In this document: one piece after another, positions 30,061-37,615 of the stretch
How the letters are laid out: every line of letters begins with the position of its first letter
Position numbering within the stretch: the stretch's first letter is position 1
NCBI GenBank assembly: GCA_902779865.1
Contig: CACZDG010000009.1
Location: 1 to 42,579 of the forward strand
Direction of reading: 5' to 3'
DNA: 42,579 bases
Source of the DNA: an uncultured bacterium
GTDB taxonomy: Bacteria; Verrucomicrobiota; Kiritimatiellia; RFP12; UBA1067
Position numbers and translations under genes: made by a program
Notes under the pieces: generated by a model
What the model saw: only the letters and a program-made list of their open reading frames with translations
Told to the model about the DNA's origin: nothing
The model's database searches: none

Positions 30061-31340
30061 CGGCATCCGGCGAGGCAGGCAATTCTCCGGGACGGACATT
30101 TTCCGTCACGGCGCTTACGCAGTCAATTCGCAAAAACCTTCTCGCCAACAACCCGAAGCTCAGCGGCGTTTGGATTGAGGGCGAGATTTCCGGCAACAAG
30201 ATATACAGTTCCGGGCACCGCTACTTCACCCTCAAGGACGCCGACGCGGCGATTTCGTGCGTGCTTTTCGCCTTCAACGTGCAACACTGCGACGATGCGT
30301 TCCACGCCGCGCTCAAAAACGGGGAAAGCGCGGTCAACGGACTCAAGGTGCAGGTGCAGGGCGAGCTTGACCTCAACATGTCGAGGGGACAGTATTCCTT
30401 CAAGGTGAGGAGCCTTCGCATCGCGGGACAGGGCGACAGGATGGCCGCTTTCAACGCGCTCAAGAAGAAGCTGGAGGAGGAGGACCTCAACAAACTCGAC
30501 CATCCCGAACTGCGTCGGCGTCTCCCGTTCCTGCCGCACCGCATCGCCATCGTAACTTCGCCGTCAGGTGCCGTGATCCACGACATGTGCAACGTCATCA
30601 CGCGCCGCTTCCCCAACGTGGAAATACGCCTTTTCCCCGTCAAGGTGCAGGGCGAGGGCGCCGAATTGGAAATCGTTGGCGGCATAGAGTTCTTCAACAC
30701 GAGCGCATGGGTCCCGGACGTGATGATCGTGGGACGCGGCGGCGGATCCGCTGACGACCTCTGGACGTTCAACGCGGAATCCGTGGTACGTGCCGTGGCA
30801 ACAGCGAAGATTCCCGTCATCAGCGCCGTCGGGCACGAGTCAGACGTGACGCTGTGCGACTACGTGGCTGACCTCCGCGCCGGAACTCCGTCCATCGCCG
30901 CCGAACGAGCGGTGCCGGTCAAGGCCGACCTCGTGGCGCGCGTCCGCGACCTTTCATCGCGCCTTGAACGCGCACCGCAGCAGGCGTATGAATCGCTTGT
31001 GCAGCGTTTGGACGACATTTCGTTCCGCCTGTGTGCGCACCTGCAGGGAGTTTCCTCGCGCTACGAGCGCCGAATGCAGGCGGCAGCGTTGCGGCTCGAC
31101 CCCGCCATGAAGGTTGCGTTCCAGCGTGCTGAGAACCGCCTGAAGACGTGTGCGGCGGGACTTAACCACCTTTCCCCGTACGGAGTGCTGGAGCGCGGAT
31201 ATTCAATCACGATGGATGACTTCGGGCACGTGGTGCGCGGCGTCAAGGGACTTGCGGAGGGTACACGGCTCACGACGCGCCTTGCGGACGGTTCCGCCAC
31301 GTCGGTAGTGGAGCGGATTTCAATGGAGGGTGCTGCATGA
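30057..31340 (+). CDS. xseA: Exodeoxyribonuclease VII large subunit
   Basis: A 427-residue protein with an N-terminal OB fold (FSVTALTQSIRKNLLAN, LSGVWIEGEISGNKI, GHRYFTLKD) and the ExoVII_large core (PHRIAIVTSPSGAVIHDM, FPNVEIRLFPVKVQGEGA, VMIVGRGGGSADDLW, PVISAVGHESDVTLCD, ADLRAGTPSIAAE), followed by a long coiled-coil region and a C-terminal GVLERGYSI. With the small subunit XseB it degrades single-stranded DNA; no xseB is seen here. The ATG at 30057 overlaps the citrate synthase stop and matches family length; a longer open frame to 29949 lies inside citrate synthase. Coupled at its 3' end to the phosphatase gene. Confidence 0.93.
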   Translation: MTASGEAGNSPGRTFSVTALTQSIRKNLLANNPKLSGVWIEGEISGNKIYSSGHRYFTLKDADAAISCVLFAFNVQHCDDAFHAALKNGESAVNGLKVQVQGELDLNMSRGQYSFKVRSLRIAGQGDRMAAFNALKKKLEEEDLNKLDHPELRRRLPFLPHRIAIVTSPSGAVIHDMCNVITRRFPNVEIRLFPVKVQGEGAELEIVGGIEFFNTSAWVPDVMIVGRGGGSADDLWTFNAESVVRAVATAKIPVISAVGHESDVTLCDYVADLRAGTPSIAAERAVPVKADLVARVRDLSSRLERAPQQAYESLVQRLDDISFRLCAHLQGVSSRYERRMQAAALRLDPAMKVAFQRAENRLKTCAAGLNHLSPYGVLERGYSITMDDFGHVVRGVKGLAEGTRLTTRLADGSATSVVERISMEGAA

Positions 31341-32140
31341 GCGGCTTTTGGGATCTCCTTAAGTCATTTTTCGGAAGCGCTGAAGGCCCTGTCCACTTCG
31401 AAGCGGCGTCGGTGAGCGACAAGGGTTTGGTGCGTCCAGACAACCAAGACTCATATCTGATGCGCGCGCAGTCTTTTTTCCTTGCCGTCGCGGACGGCAT
31501 GGGCGGCGGACAGGGCGGCGCATTGGCAAGCGCGTGGATATGCGAGGAGTTCGCAAGGAGACTTGATGCGCCAGGTGTCACGCCGTTCCGACTGCGAGTT
31601 GCGCAGACGAATGCCGCGCTACAGGATGCCAACGCCAGAGTGCGGGAATACGCGGAGGCGAACGGGTACAAATCGATGGGTTCCACGGCTGCGGTGCTGT
31701 TGGCCGACCCGGAGCGTTCGCGCCGTGCCGTGGTCGCGCACGTCGGTGATAGCCGCGTTTACCGCTGGCGCAATGGACGCGGACAGCTGCTCACTCGGGA
31801 CCACACGGTAGGTAGCGAAATCGGGCGTGCCCTCACGAATGCATCCCAGGCGCAGTCGCTTCAGAGTCGCAGCAATCCGCTCACCCACATCCTAACCAGG
31901 GCTGTGGGCATAGGGTTCAAGGTTCGTGCCGAATGGAGGAAGATAGACGTTCGCCCAGGCGACCGCTTCCTGTTGTGTACGGACGGGGTTCACGATGTTT
32001 TGAGCGATGTGCAGATAGCCTCGCTGATTGGACGCGCGAAGACTCCGGCCCAGGCGGTGGAGTCCGTGGCGGAGAAGGTGGTCGCCGCCGGCGCACCCGA
32101 CAACTACACCATCGTATGCGCTTTCACGGTGAAAGACTAA
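31337..32140 (+). CDS. PP2C-family Ser/Thr protein phosphatase
   Basis: A 267-residue metal-dependent phosphatase. Motifs: VSDKGLVRPDNQDSYL, ADGMGGGQGGALAS, AHVGDSRVYRWRNG, LTRDHTVG, LLCTDGVHDVLSD and GAPDNYTIVCAF, giving the acidic residues that hold two or three Mn/Mg ions. It is the expected antagonist of Hanks-type Ser/Thr kinases, two of which are encoded at 3144 and 7191, although it is cotranscribed with gltA and xseA rather than with them. The start overlaps the xseA stop by 4 nt. Confidence 0.9.
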   Translation: MSGFWDLLKSFFGSAEGPVHFEAASVSDKGLVRPDNQDSYLMRAQSFFLAVADGMGGGQGGALASAWICEEFARRLDAPGVTPFRLRVAQTNAALQDANARVREYAEANGYKSMGSTAAVLLADPERSRRAVVAHVGDSRVYRWRNGRGQLLTRDHTVGSEIGRALTNASQAQSLQSRSNPLTHILTRAVGIGFKVRAEWRKIDVRPGDRFLLCTDGVHDVLSDVQIASLIGRAKTPAQAVESVAEKVVAAGAPDNYTIVCAFTVKD

Positions 32141-32197
32141 GCACTTGATAACCCCAAAAGCGGATTGCGCCGATTTGCAAAAAACTGAAAATCGAGA

Positions 32198-32226
32198 TTG
32201 AAAAACGGACGGCGATTCGGTATAAT
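32198..32226 (+). promoter_or_regulatory. Sigma70-type promoter of tRNA-His (and perhaps the riboswitch gene)
   Basis: TTGAAA (32198-32203) and TATAAT (32221-32226) are separated by 17 nt, with CGG before the -10 box. The tRNA begins 18 nt after the -10. No promoter is recognised between the tRNA and the cobalamin riboswitch. Confidence 0.85.
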
Positions 32227-32244
32227 ATACGGCGTTTTTCCGAT

Positions 32245-32321
32245 GGCGAGAGTAGCTCAATTGGTAGAGCATCAGATTGTGGATCTGAGGGTTGCGGGAT
32301 CGTGCCCCGTCTCTTGCCCCA
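32245..32321 (+). tRNA. tRNA-His (GTG anticodon)
   Basis: A full cloverleaf. The acceptor stem has eight pairs, GGCGAGAG with CTCTTGCC, including the extra 5' G opposite C73 that marks histidine tRNA. The D arm is GCTC..GAGC, the anticodon stem is TCAGA/TCTGA with loop TTGTGGA (anticodon GTG), the T stem is GCGGG/CCCGT, and CCA is encoded at 32319-32321. The T loop (ATCGTGC as folded) is unusual in lacking the TTC start. Confidence 0.93.
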
Positions 32322-32334
32322 TTAAAAAACAAAG

Positions 32335-32505
32335 TTTTTGCGACAGGGAAAACGGAATCCCGTGAGAGTCGGGAGCTGTCGCGCAACTGTAACCGGATAC
32401 GAATCCGCGCTGACCAGTGGGGCCGGGTGGTTCTGCGAAGGATGCGGAAGAGGCTTGAAGCCGGAAGCCAGGAGACGCTCCCCGCCGCGTGTATGAACCT
32501 TCGCA
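32335..32505 (+). promoter_or_regulatory. Cobalamin riboswitch
   Basis: The leader holds the conserved cobalamin-riboswitch core: a perfect helix GCGACAG/CTGTCGC (32340-32346 with 32376-32382), GGGAAAACGGAATCCCGTGA, GCGCAACTGTAACCGG, and the B12 box GAAGCCGGAAGCCAGGAGAC near 32457-32476. Downstream, CCTTCGCA (32498-32505) is perfectly complementary to TGCGAAGG (32434-32441) inside the aptamer and lies next to AAAGG (32508-32512), the likely ribosome-binding site of the gene at 32525. This suggests control of translation by sequestering the start region when B12 binds. It begins only about 14-20 nt after the tRNA-His CCA end. Confidence 0.9.
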
Positions 32506-32524
32506 TGAAAGGCTGAATACAGAC

Positions 32525-34276
32525 ATGAAGAAGAAAAGTATAGTGGTGGCAGCATCAGCTGCCACTTTGATGGTATCTGCCTCTGCGTGGGGCTTTACGT
32601 TTGACGACATCCACTTCTGGGTGGGCGAGGGTACGAATCGCTGTGCCGTAGCACTCGACTTCGGCGACGAGTCGCTGGCCTGGGGCTATAAATGGAATGG
32701 CAGCTGCACAAACCTCTTTGAAGTGGTGAACCGTATTGTCGATCAAGACCATCGGCTCGTCATGGGCTTTCAGCGGATGACGGCCTCATATTATGATCTT
32801 TACTTTTTCGGTTATGACAAAGATGACGGGGCGGCTAGTTGGGACAAGGATACGGGCCATACCTCCAGTACTAACGCGCTTTGGGGACTGGAGGACAGGA
32901 CTTCCTTTTCGCAGTGGTGGGTGCTGTACGGTCCGATGACTGGCCCGTCGTTCCCGACCACGCCGCAGTATTCGAGTATGCGTGCCGCCAATTCAATCGT
33001 CCCCGTTGACGGCAACTGGTTCGTGTTCGCGATCGGCAGTCCCGACTACGACGAGAATTGGAACGAGTCGCCTGCGGTCCTGGACACGCCGACGGCGGCA
33101 GAGTCGCCGTACGGCTGGCGCGTGGTCGATTCCAACGTCTCCACCGACGAAGACGATTTCGATGATGTCGAAAACGTGCTGGGGCGGCCGACGGCCTACA
33201 TGTACGGACAATGGGGCGGGCCAGTCTCTCCCTACAACCCTGCGTGGAAGGAAGGCGAACTTCTGACTTTGGAGGGTGAGGACGACTATGTGATTATCGA
33301 GTTCGACCATGACGTGGTGGACGATCCGAACAACCCGTTCGGACTTGACTTCATCGTCTTCGGCAATTCCTTTGGCGTGGGGCAGACTGATGAATATTAC
33401 ACGCCGGACATGGGGCCGAACGGCATCTCGTTTTCTGGCAGCGGAACGCCTGAACCTGGGCTTGTGGAGGTTTCGCAGGACGGACAGACCTGGTATTCGT
33501 TTGAAGACGGTCCTTTCTGCGACGACTTTGCGCCCACGCTCGGTTTCTGCTATGACGACGCGAATCCTGACACGGCGCTCTATTCGGGCAACAGATGGTG
33601 GGGGAAGATGACGGATGCCTGCTATCCGGTCGATCCGTCGCTCTCATGGGCATCCTTGCAGGGACTGACGCTTGCTGAAGTCGCGAAACGCTACAACGGT
33701 TCGGCGGGTGGCACAGGGTATGACATCAGCAAACTTCCCCTACCGCTCAACGCGCAGGGGCGCAAGTGGTTCCGCTATGTGCGCATTTCGGGAATGGAAT
33801 CCGACACTCCCAATGAGGCCGGCGACTACATCACGATGCCGGAAGTCGATGCCGTGGCTGACGTGGCGCCTGTTTCGGGATACAAGAAATGGGTGCTGGA
33901 TAATTATTCATGGGACAAAGCGTGGCAGACGAACTTGACCGGCTTTGCGGCGATTGCGGCGAATGGACTTGCAAACGGCTTGAACTACATGTATGGACTT
34001 GCGCCGACAGATGCAGTTACGGTGAATGTCCCGTTCAAGGTTGTGTCGTTTGAGCCGGGTGAGACGGAGCACGTGATCAAGATGCTTTCGCCGAAGCAGA
34101 TGACGGTTGCGCCGAAGGGGCTTGTGGTGAAGGAGACGGCGTCGCTCGGCTCGGGATGGAAGTCCGTTGCACCGACGCTTGTGTCGTCCGAATCGCAGGG
34201 CGACGGGACGTGGCTCAACACGTTTACGGTGCCGAAGGGAGAGGGTGCGTTTTTCAAACTCGCTTTGGATGAATGA
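32525..34276 (+). CDS. Secreted protein under cobalamin-riboswitch control
   Basis: A 583-residue exported protein with signal peptide MKKKSIVVAASAATLMVSASAWG. The N-terminal domain (FDDIHFWVGEGTNRCAVALD, ESLAWGYKWNG) and a second domain containing YVIIEFDHDVVDD, NPFGLDFIVFGNSFG and PGLVEVSQDGQTWYSF resemble surface proteins that recur near B12-regulated transport loci. The last 130 residues (NGLANGLNYMYGL) resemble a generic C-terminal module of secreted proteins in PVC bacteria. I do not know its biochemical activity. The riboswitch implies a role in acquiring or economising corrinoids, most simply surface binding of B12. No BtuB-like receptor is in the window. The stop overlaps the pseudopilin start by 4 nt. 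Confidence 0.75.
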   Translation: MKKKSIVVAASAATLMVSASAWGFTFDDIHFWVGEGTNRCAVALDFGDESLAWGYKWNGSCTNLFEVVNRIVDQDHRLVMGFQRMTASYYDLYFFGYDKDDGAASWDKDTGHTSSTNALWGLEDRTSFSQWWVLYGPMTGPSFPTTPQYSSMRAANSIVPVDGNWFVFAIGSPDYDENWNESPAVLDTPTAAESPYGWRVVDSNVSTDEDDFDDVENVLGRPTAYMYGQWGGPVSPYNPAWKEGELLTLEGEDDYVIIEFDHDVVDDPNNPFGLDFIVFGNSFGVGQTDEYYTPDMGPNGISFSGSGTPEPGLVEVSQDGQTWYSFEDGPFCDDFAPTLGFCYDDANPDTALYSGNRWWGKMTDACYPVDPSLSWASLQGLTLAEVAKRYNGSAGGTGYDISKLPLPLNAQGRKWFRYVRISGMESDTPNEAGDYITMPEVDAVADVAPVSGYKKWVLDNYSWDKAWQTNLTGFAAIAANGLANGLNYMYGLAPTDAVTVNVPFKVVSFEPGETEHVIKMLSPKQMTVAPKGLVVKETASLGSGWKSVAPTLVSSESQGDGTWLNTFTVPKGEGAFFKLALDE

Positions 34277-35139
34277 AAAGGGGATTCACACTTTTGGAGA
34301 TGATAATAGTGGTGGGGTTGATCTCCATCGTGGCGGTGCTTGTGGTGCCAACGCTCACGGTTGTGCGCGAACGCGCGTTGAGCGCGCAGTGCAAGAACAA
34401 CCTCCACCAGCTTGCCGTTGCATGTCAGGGCTACGCGATGCGGGAAGGGTATATGCCTTGGGGTTCCATCTCGCCACATGACCACGACAGGAACTACTGG
34501 CGGACGGAGGCTTACAAAATGTTCATGCCCCGCGAGAACCCCGCGCTGCACGGGGTGACGTGCTGGAAGGAGTTCTCGTCGTTCTGCTGGGATTTCACAA
34601 GGAAGGCGGACGAGGCGGGCTGGCACAGCGGCGAAATGTTTGGCGGCATGAGCGCCGATTCGCTGTTCAGCTGTCCGAAATGCGAATCGAAAAGCGACAA
34701 CTGGGACGGTAACCACATCACCGGATACAACTACAACGTATGCTACCTCGGTTACGTGGAGAACGACGCCGGAAAGCGGTTCTACCCGACAGCCTGGAGC
34801 GCAATCAAGAACCCCGCCTCCGTTGTCGTTTTCGGGGACGGCGGCTACGCGGGCGGGCCAAACAAATTCATGCGCGCCCCCATTCAGGACAAGGAATACG
34901 ACAAGTCGTCTGCCTCGCTTCGCAAGGCTGGTACGCAGGCGTTTCGCCACGGGTGGAGACATTGGCGCCACTGCAACATGGCGTTCCTCGACGGACACGT
35001 GGAGGAGTTCCGCAATCCCTACAAGGCCGGCGGAAGCAAGGGATGGGTAGATGCGAAGTCCTATTCCGCGTTCATCAGCTCAGGTAACGGAATATACGGT
35101 CCGCGCGGTTTCGGAATCGCGGACGACTTTACCGAGTGA
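34273..35139 (+). CDS. Type II secretion/type IV pilin-like pseudopilin with H-x9-DG domain
   Basis: A 288-residue protein with a class III signal: MKRGFTLLEMIIVVGLISIVAVLVVPTL, prepilin peptidase cleavage expected after the G of GFTLLE with N-methylation of F. The C-terminal part has cysteine-rich segments (LFSCPKCESKSDNW) and ends with HWRHCNMAFLDGHVEEF, the H-x9-DG region typical of the abundant pseudopilins of Planctomycetes/Verrucomicrobia. Start overlap with the B12-controlled gene (ATGA) places it under the same riboswitch. It may anchor or export its neighbour (inference). It converges on the next gene with a 2-bp gap. Confidence 0.85.
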   Translation: MKRGFTLLEMIIVVGLISIVAVLVVPTLTVVRERALSAQCKNNLHQLAVACQGYAMREGYMPWGSISPHDHDRNYWRTEAYKMFMPRENPALHGVTCWKEFSSFCWDFTRKADEAGWHSGEMFGGMSADSLFSCPKCESKSDNWDGNHITGYNYNVCYLGYVENDAGKRFYPTAWSAIKNPASVVVFGDGGYAGGPNKFMRAPIQDKEYDKSSASLRKAGTQAFRHGWRHWRHCNMAFLDGHVEEFRNPYKAGGSKGWVDAKSYSAFISSGNGIYGPRGFGIADDFTE

Positions 35140-35141
35140 GA

Positions 35142-36122
35142 TTACACGACGAGCTTGCGGAAGTAGGCGATCGTCTTGGCAAGGCCTTCCTGAAGAGGCA
35201 CTTTTGGCTCCCAGCCGAGAAGCTCGCGCGCGAGGGTGATGTCCGGCTTGCGGCGTTTGGGGTCGTCCTTCGGCAATGGCGAATAGACGAGCTTGGACGT
35301 TGATTCGGGCAGTTGGCGGAGCGTTTCCTCGGCGAGCTGCTTGATTGTGTATTCGCCGGGATTGCCGGTGTTGATCACCGCAGCGCCGAGGCCGTGTTTG
35401 GCGACGAAGGTGTCCACGGTCGTACGGTCGAGTCCCATGTAGAGACGAAATGCGTTGATGAGGTCGTCGCAGTACTGGAAGGAGCGCGTCTGGAGTCCGT
35501 CGCCGAAGAGGGTGATGTCCTCGTTCGCGAGCGCCTGCATGATGAAGTTGGAGATCACGCGTCCGTCCTTCGGGTGCATGTTTGGCCCGTAGGTGTTGAA
35601 GATGCGGACCATGCGCACGTCAACGCCGTATTCGCGGCGGTAGTCGGCGCAGAGCGTCTCGGCGCAGCGCTTGCCTTCGTCGTAGCAGGAGCGGATGCCG
35701 ATCGTGTTCACGTTGCCCCAGTAGGACTCCACCTGCGGATGCACGAGCGGGTCGCCGTACACTTCGCTCGTGGAGGTGTGCAGCACGCGCGCCTTCGTCT
35801 TGAGCGCGAGGTCGAGCACGTTCATCATGCCGAGTACGGAGCTCTTAATGGTCTCCACGGGATTCTTCTGGTAGTGGATGGGCGAGGCGGGGCAGGCAAG
35901 GTTGTAGATTTCGTCGAACTGCCCCCAGAAAGGCTGCGTCACGTCGTGGAGGACGAACGAGAACTTCGGGTTCCCGAAGAGGTCGTAGATGTTTGACTTC
36001 GTGCCTGTGAACAGGTTGTCGAGGCCCGTCACTTCGTAGCCGTCCGCCAGAAGGCGGCAGCAGAGGTGTGAACCAAGGAAGCCGGCGGCGCCGGTAACCA
36101 GTGCCTTTTTAGCAAGAATCAT
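35142..36122 (-). CDS. UDP-glucuronate decarboxylase (UDP-xylose synthase)-like NAD-dependent epimerase
   Basis: A 326-residue extended SDR enzyme. [11 protein letters not shown] is the NAD-binding motif, [23 protein letters not shown] is the characteristic substrate loop of UDP-xylose synthases, [10 protein letters not shown] carries the Ser/Thr, and the catalytic Tyr-x3-Lys is in [31 protein letters not shown] and SFQYCDDLI also match. It should convert UDP-glucuronate to UDP-xylose for surface glycan synthesis. AAAGGAG lies just upstream of the ATG at 36122. It is transcribed toward, and ends 2 bp from, the pseudopilin gene. Confidence 0.88.
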   Translation of the reverse strand: MILAKKALVTGAAGFLGSHLCCRLLADGYEVTGLDNLFTGTKSNIYDLFGNPKFSFVLHDVTQPFWGQFDEIYNLACPASPIHYQKNPVETIKSSVLGMMNVLDLALKTKARVLHTSTSEVYGDPLVHPQVESYWGNVNTIGIRSCYDEGKRCAETLCADYRREYGVDVRMVRIFNTYGPNMHPKDGRVISNFIMQALANEDITLFGDGLQTRSFQYCDDLINAFRLYMGLDRTTVDTFVAKHGLGAAVINTGNPGEYTIKQLAEETLRQLPESTSKLVYSPLPKDDPKRRKPDITLARELLGWEPKVPLQEGLAKTIAYFRKLVV

Positions 36123-36149
36123 GTTGTCTCCTTTTGCATCGCGCCGTAA

Positions 36150-36155
36150 AGTATA
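36150..36155 (-). promoter_or_regulatory. Probable -10 box of the UDP-xylose-synthase-like gene
   Basis: On the minus strand ATGATATACTTTACGGCGC contains TATACT, 27 nt before the ATG and ahead of AAAGGAG. It matches the -10 plus GC-rich discriminator pattern seen elsewhere in the window. No clear -35. Confidence 0.5.
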
Positions 36156-36208
36156 TCATAATTTCCCCCCAGTATTACGGCGCGGATAAAATTCGTTCAT
36201 TTTCCCCC

Positions 36209-36237
36209 TTGCATGAAGCGTCGGGATATGATACACT
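36209..36237 (+). promoter_or_regulatory. Promoter of tRNA-Ala
   Basis: TTGCAT (36209-36214) and TACACT (36232-36237) are separated by 17 nt, and the tRNA starts 19 nt after the -10 box. Confidence 0.6.
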
Positions 36238-36256
36238 ATTCGCCGTTTTCCACCAC

Positions 36257-36332
36257 GGGGAAGTAGCTCAGTTGGTAGAGCATCACGTTCGCAACGTGAG
36301 GGTCGGCGGTTCGAATCCGCTCTTCTCCACCA
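36257..36332 (+). tRNA. tRNA-Ala (CGC anticodon)
   Basis: A full 76-nt cloverleaf. Acceptor GGGGAAG pairs with CTTCTCC and includes the G3-U70 wobble that is the alanine identity element. The D arm is GCTC..GAGC, the anticodon stem TCACG/CGTGA has loop TTCGCAA (anticodon CGC, reading GCG), the T arm is CGGCGGTTCGAATCCGCTC, and A73 plus an encoded CCA end at 36332. Confidence 0.95.
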
Positions 36333-36494
36333 TCCCCCTCATACACACACACACCAATTTAATCGTGTACACGCTACCCCGGTTTTTAAAGAATCGAGGA
36401 TGAAGCCGTATCGGTGGATGCCTAGGGGCTTCACAGTTGGCTACCAGGTCTATACTTCTCGTAGAGTACGCCCAGCTTGCTTGCAAACATGGGT

Positions 36495-36663
36495 GTCTGA
36501 AACATTATCGTCTGACAAAATCATACATTTGGTCTGACGAAATTACAAATAAGGTCAGACAAAATATAAAATAAGGTCAGACGATAATTACAATAATATC
36601 AGACCAAATATGAAATAAAGTCAGACAATAAATTCAATTTCGTCAGACTTTAATGCTTAATGG
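36495..36663. repeat. Iteron-like array: heptamer GTCWGAC at an exact 22-bp period
   Basis: Seven heptamers start at 36510, 36532, 36554, 36576, 36598, 36620 and 36642, exactly 22 bp apart. The core is GTCTGAC in the first two, GTCAGAC in units 3, 4, 6 and 7, and ATCAGAC in unit 5. Each is followed by a 15-nt tail, very A/T-rich in units 1-6, with a loose consensus AAAAT.A.AAATAAG. A partial eighth unit, GTCTGAAACATTATC, precedes them at 36495. GTCWGAC is an odd palindrome, so each unit can bind a protein symmetrically, and 22 bp places all sites on one face of the helix. No ORF or transposase is adjacent. Confidence 0.93.
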
Positions 36664-36945
36664 TCCCAGTCTGCACGTTGAGTTGTTGCCGATAAGAACG
36701 AGTATGGTCCCCGTATGACGAGAAGGGGATGGAAGAGCCCCCCACTGGGCGTACAGCGGGCTCTCGATGGCGTGCCTCGTGTTCGACTTCGTCGCGGACG
36801 CAAATCCAGTGGGGCAGTGCGCGACATGCGCGGTGATGAACGGGTTTTGTGACGGTTTCATCGTGGCGAGCGGTTGCCCCATTGAACTTCATTCCCCAAA
36901 ATCTTAAACTTTATAAATGCAAGAGCGCGTAGGGCTGTCACCGCT
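36664..36945. other. Gene-poor interval with possible structured RNA
   Basis: No convincing gene. Two overlapping minus-strand frames of about 80 codons (36643-36882 and 36650-36892) stay open, but I recognise neither. The DNA holds a perfect stem AGAGCCC/GGGCTCT (near 36734-36764) and a 9-bp inverted repeat CCCCACTGG/CCAGTGGGG (36740-36748 with 36806-36814); the two are mutually exclusive. The earlier stretch 36333-36494 contains a CA microsatellite, CGTGTACACG and an inverted repeat TGAAGCC/GGCTTCA, and also no gene. Confidence 0.35.
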
Positions 36946-37615
36946 ATGGGCGTCGTTCTCTGTTGCACGCTTTTCACAATGTCCGCGTTCGCGGAGTTGT
37001 GCGTCGATGGCGTGGGCGTGATGTCAATCGCCGGACGCTGGAAGTTTGCGCTCGGCGATTCCACGAACTGCACGGATGTGATCGACCTTCCGTCAACAAC
37101 CGACATCGCGCGGAAGGGCAACGGTCGAATCAACGCCAGGGAGTTGGAGAAAATCGACCCCATGCGCGACGACGCTTACCTCACGGACGCCCTTACGCGC
37201 CATCCAACGCGCCGCTTCCCCTACGTGGGCCCCGCCACGTACGAGCGTGACGTTGACGTTCCGGCGGAATGGGCGGCCCGTGTTTCTGCGCGGACGCCTT
37301 GACTCGTGCGTATGGCCGCTCACGGGCGCCCCGCCGATGGAGGTGGAACCATGGCGGCGGTACTTCGCCACGCTGAAGGAGTACGGACTCAACCACGTCC
37401 GTTTCCACTCGTGGTGTCCGCCTGAAGCCGCGTTCGAGGCCGCCGACGAGGCGGGGTTCTATCTCCAGCCCGAGTTCGCGTCGTTCGGCGGTGACATGGG
37501 TCGGAATGTCCGTCTTCGCACGTACTGTCTGGCGGAGTCGAAGAGGATATTGGACGCCTACGCGAACCATCCGTCGTTCGTGATGTTCACGCTTGGAAAC
37601 GAGTACTGCAGCGGG
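36946..37615 (+). pseudogene. Decayed GH2-type glycosidase, two out-of-frame pieces
   Basis: Piece one (36946-37302) has a signal-like N terminus (MGVVLCCTLFTMSAFAE) and a GH2 sugar-binding start: SIAGRWKFALGD, VIDLPSTTDIARKG, YVGPATYERDVDVP. Piece two (about 37270-37612), in another frame, is the start of the GH2 barrel: NGRPVFLRGRLDSCVWPL, LKEYGLNHVRFHSW, AADEAGFYLQPE, FVMFTLGNEYC. The immunoglobulin-like middle of the enzyme is missing at about 37270 and everything after the acid/base region is missing at about 37612, where a different gene begins. It cannot yield a working enzyme. Confidence 0.75.

Noticed and set aside
36395-36440. CGGTGGATGCCTAGG resembles the 5' end of 23S rRNA, which often follows tRNA-Ala
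   Set aside because: Only about 13 of 15 bases match and the following sequence does not continue as 23S rRNA; there is no 16S or 5S in the window.
36283-36486. Minus-strand ORF ending in SGFEPPTLTLRT
   Set aside because: The end of this ORF is the antisense translation of tRNA-Ala, a well-known spurious peptide.
36510-36663. Short regularly spaced repeats could be read as a CRISPR array
   Set aside because: The repeat core is only 7 bp, the 15-nt intervals are similar AT-rich sequence rather than unique spacers, and no cas genes are present.
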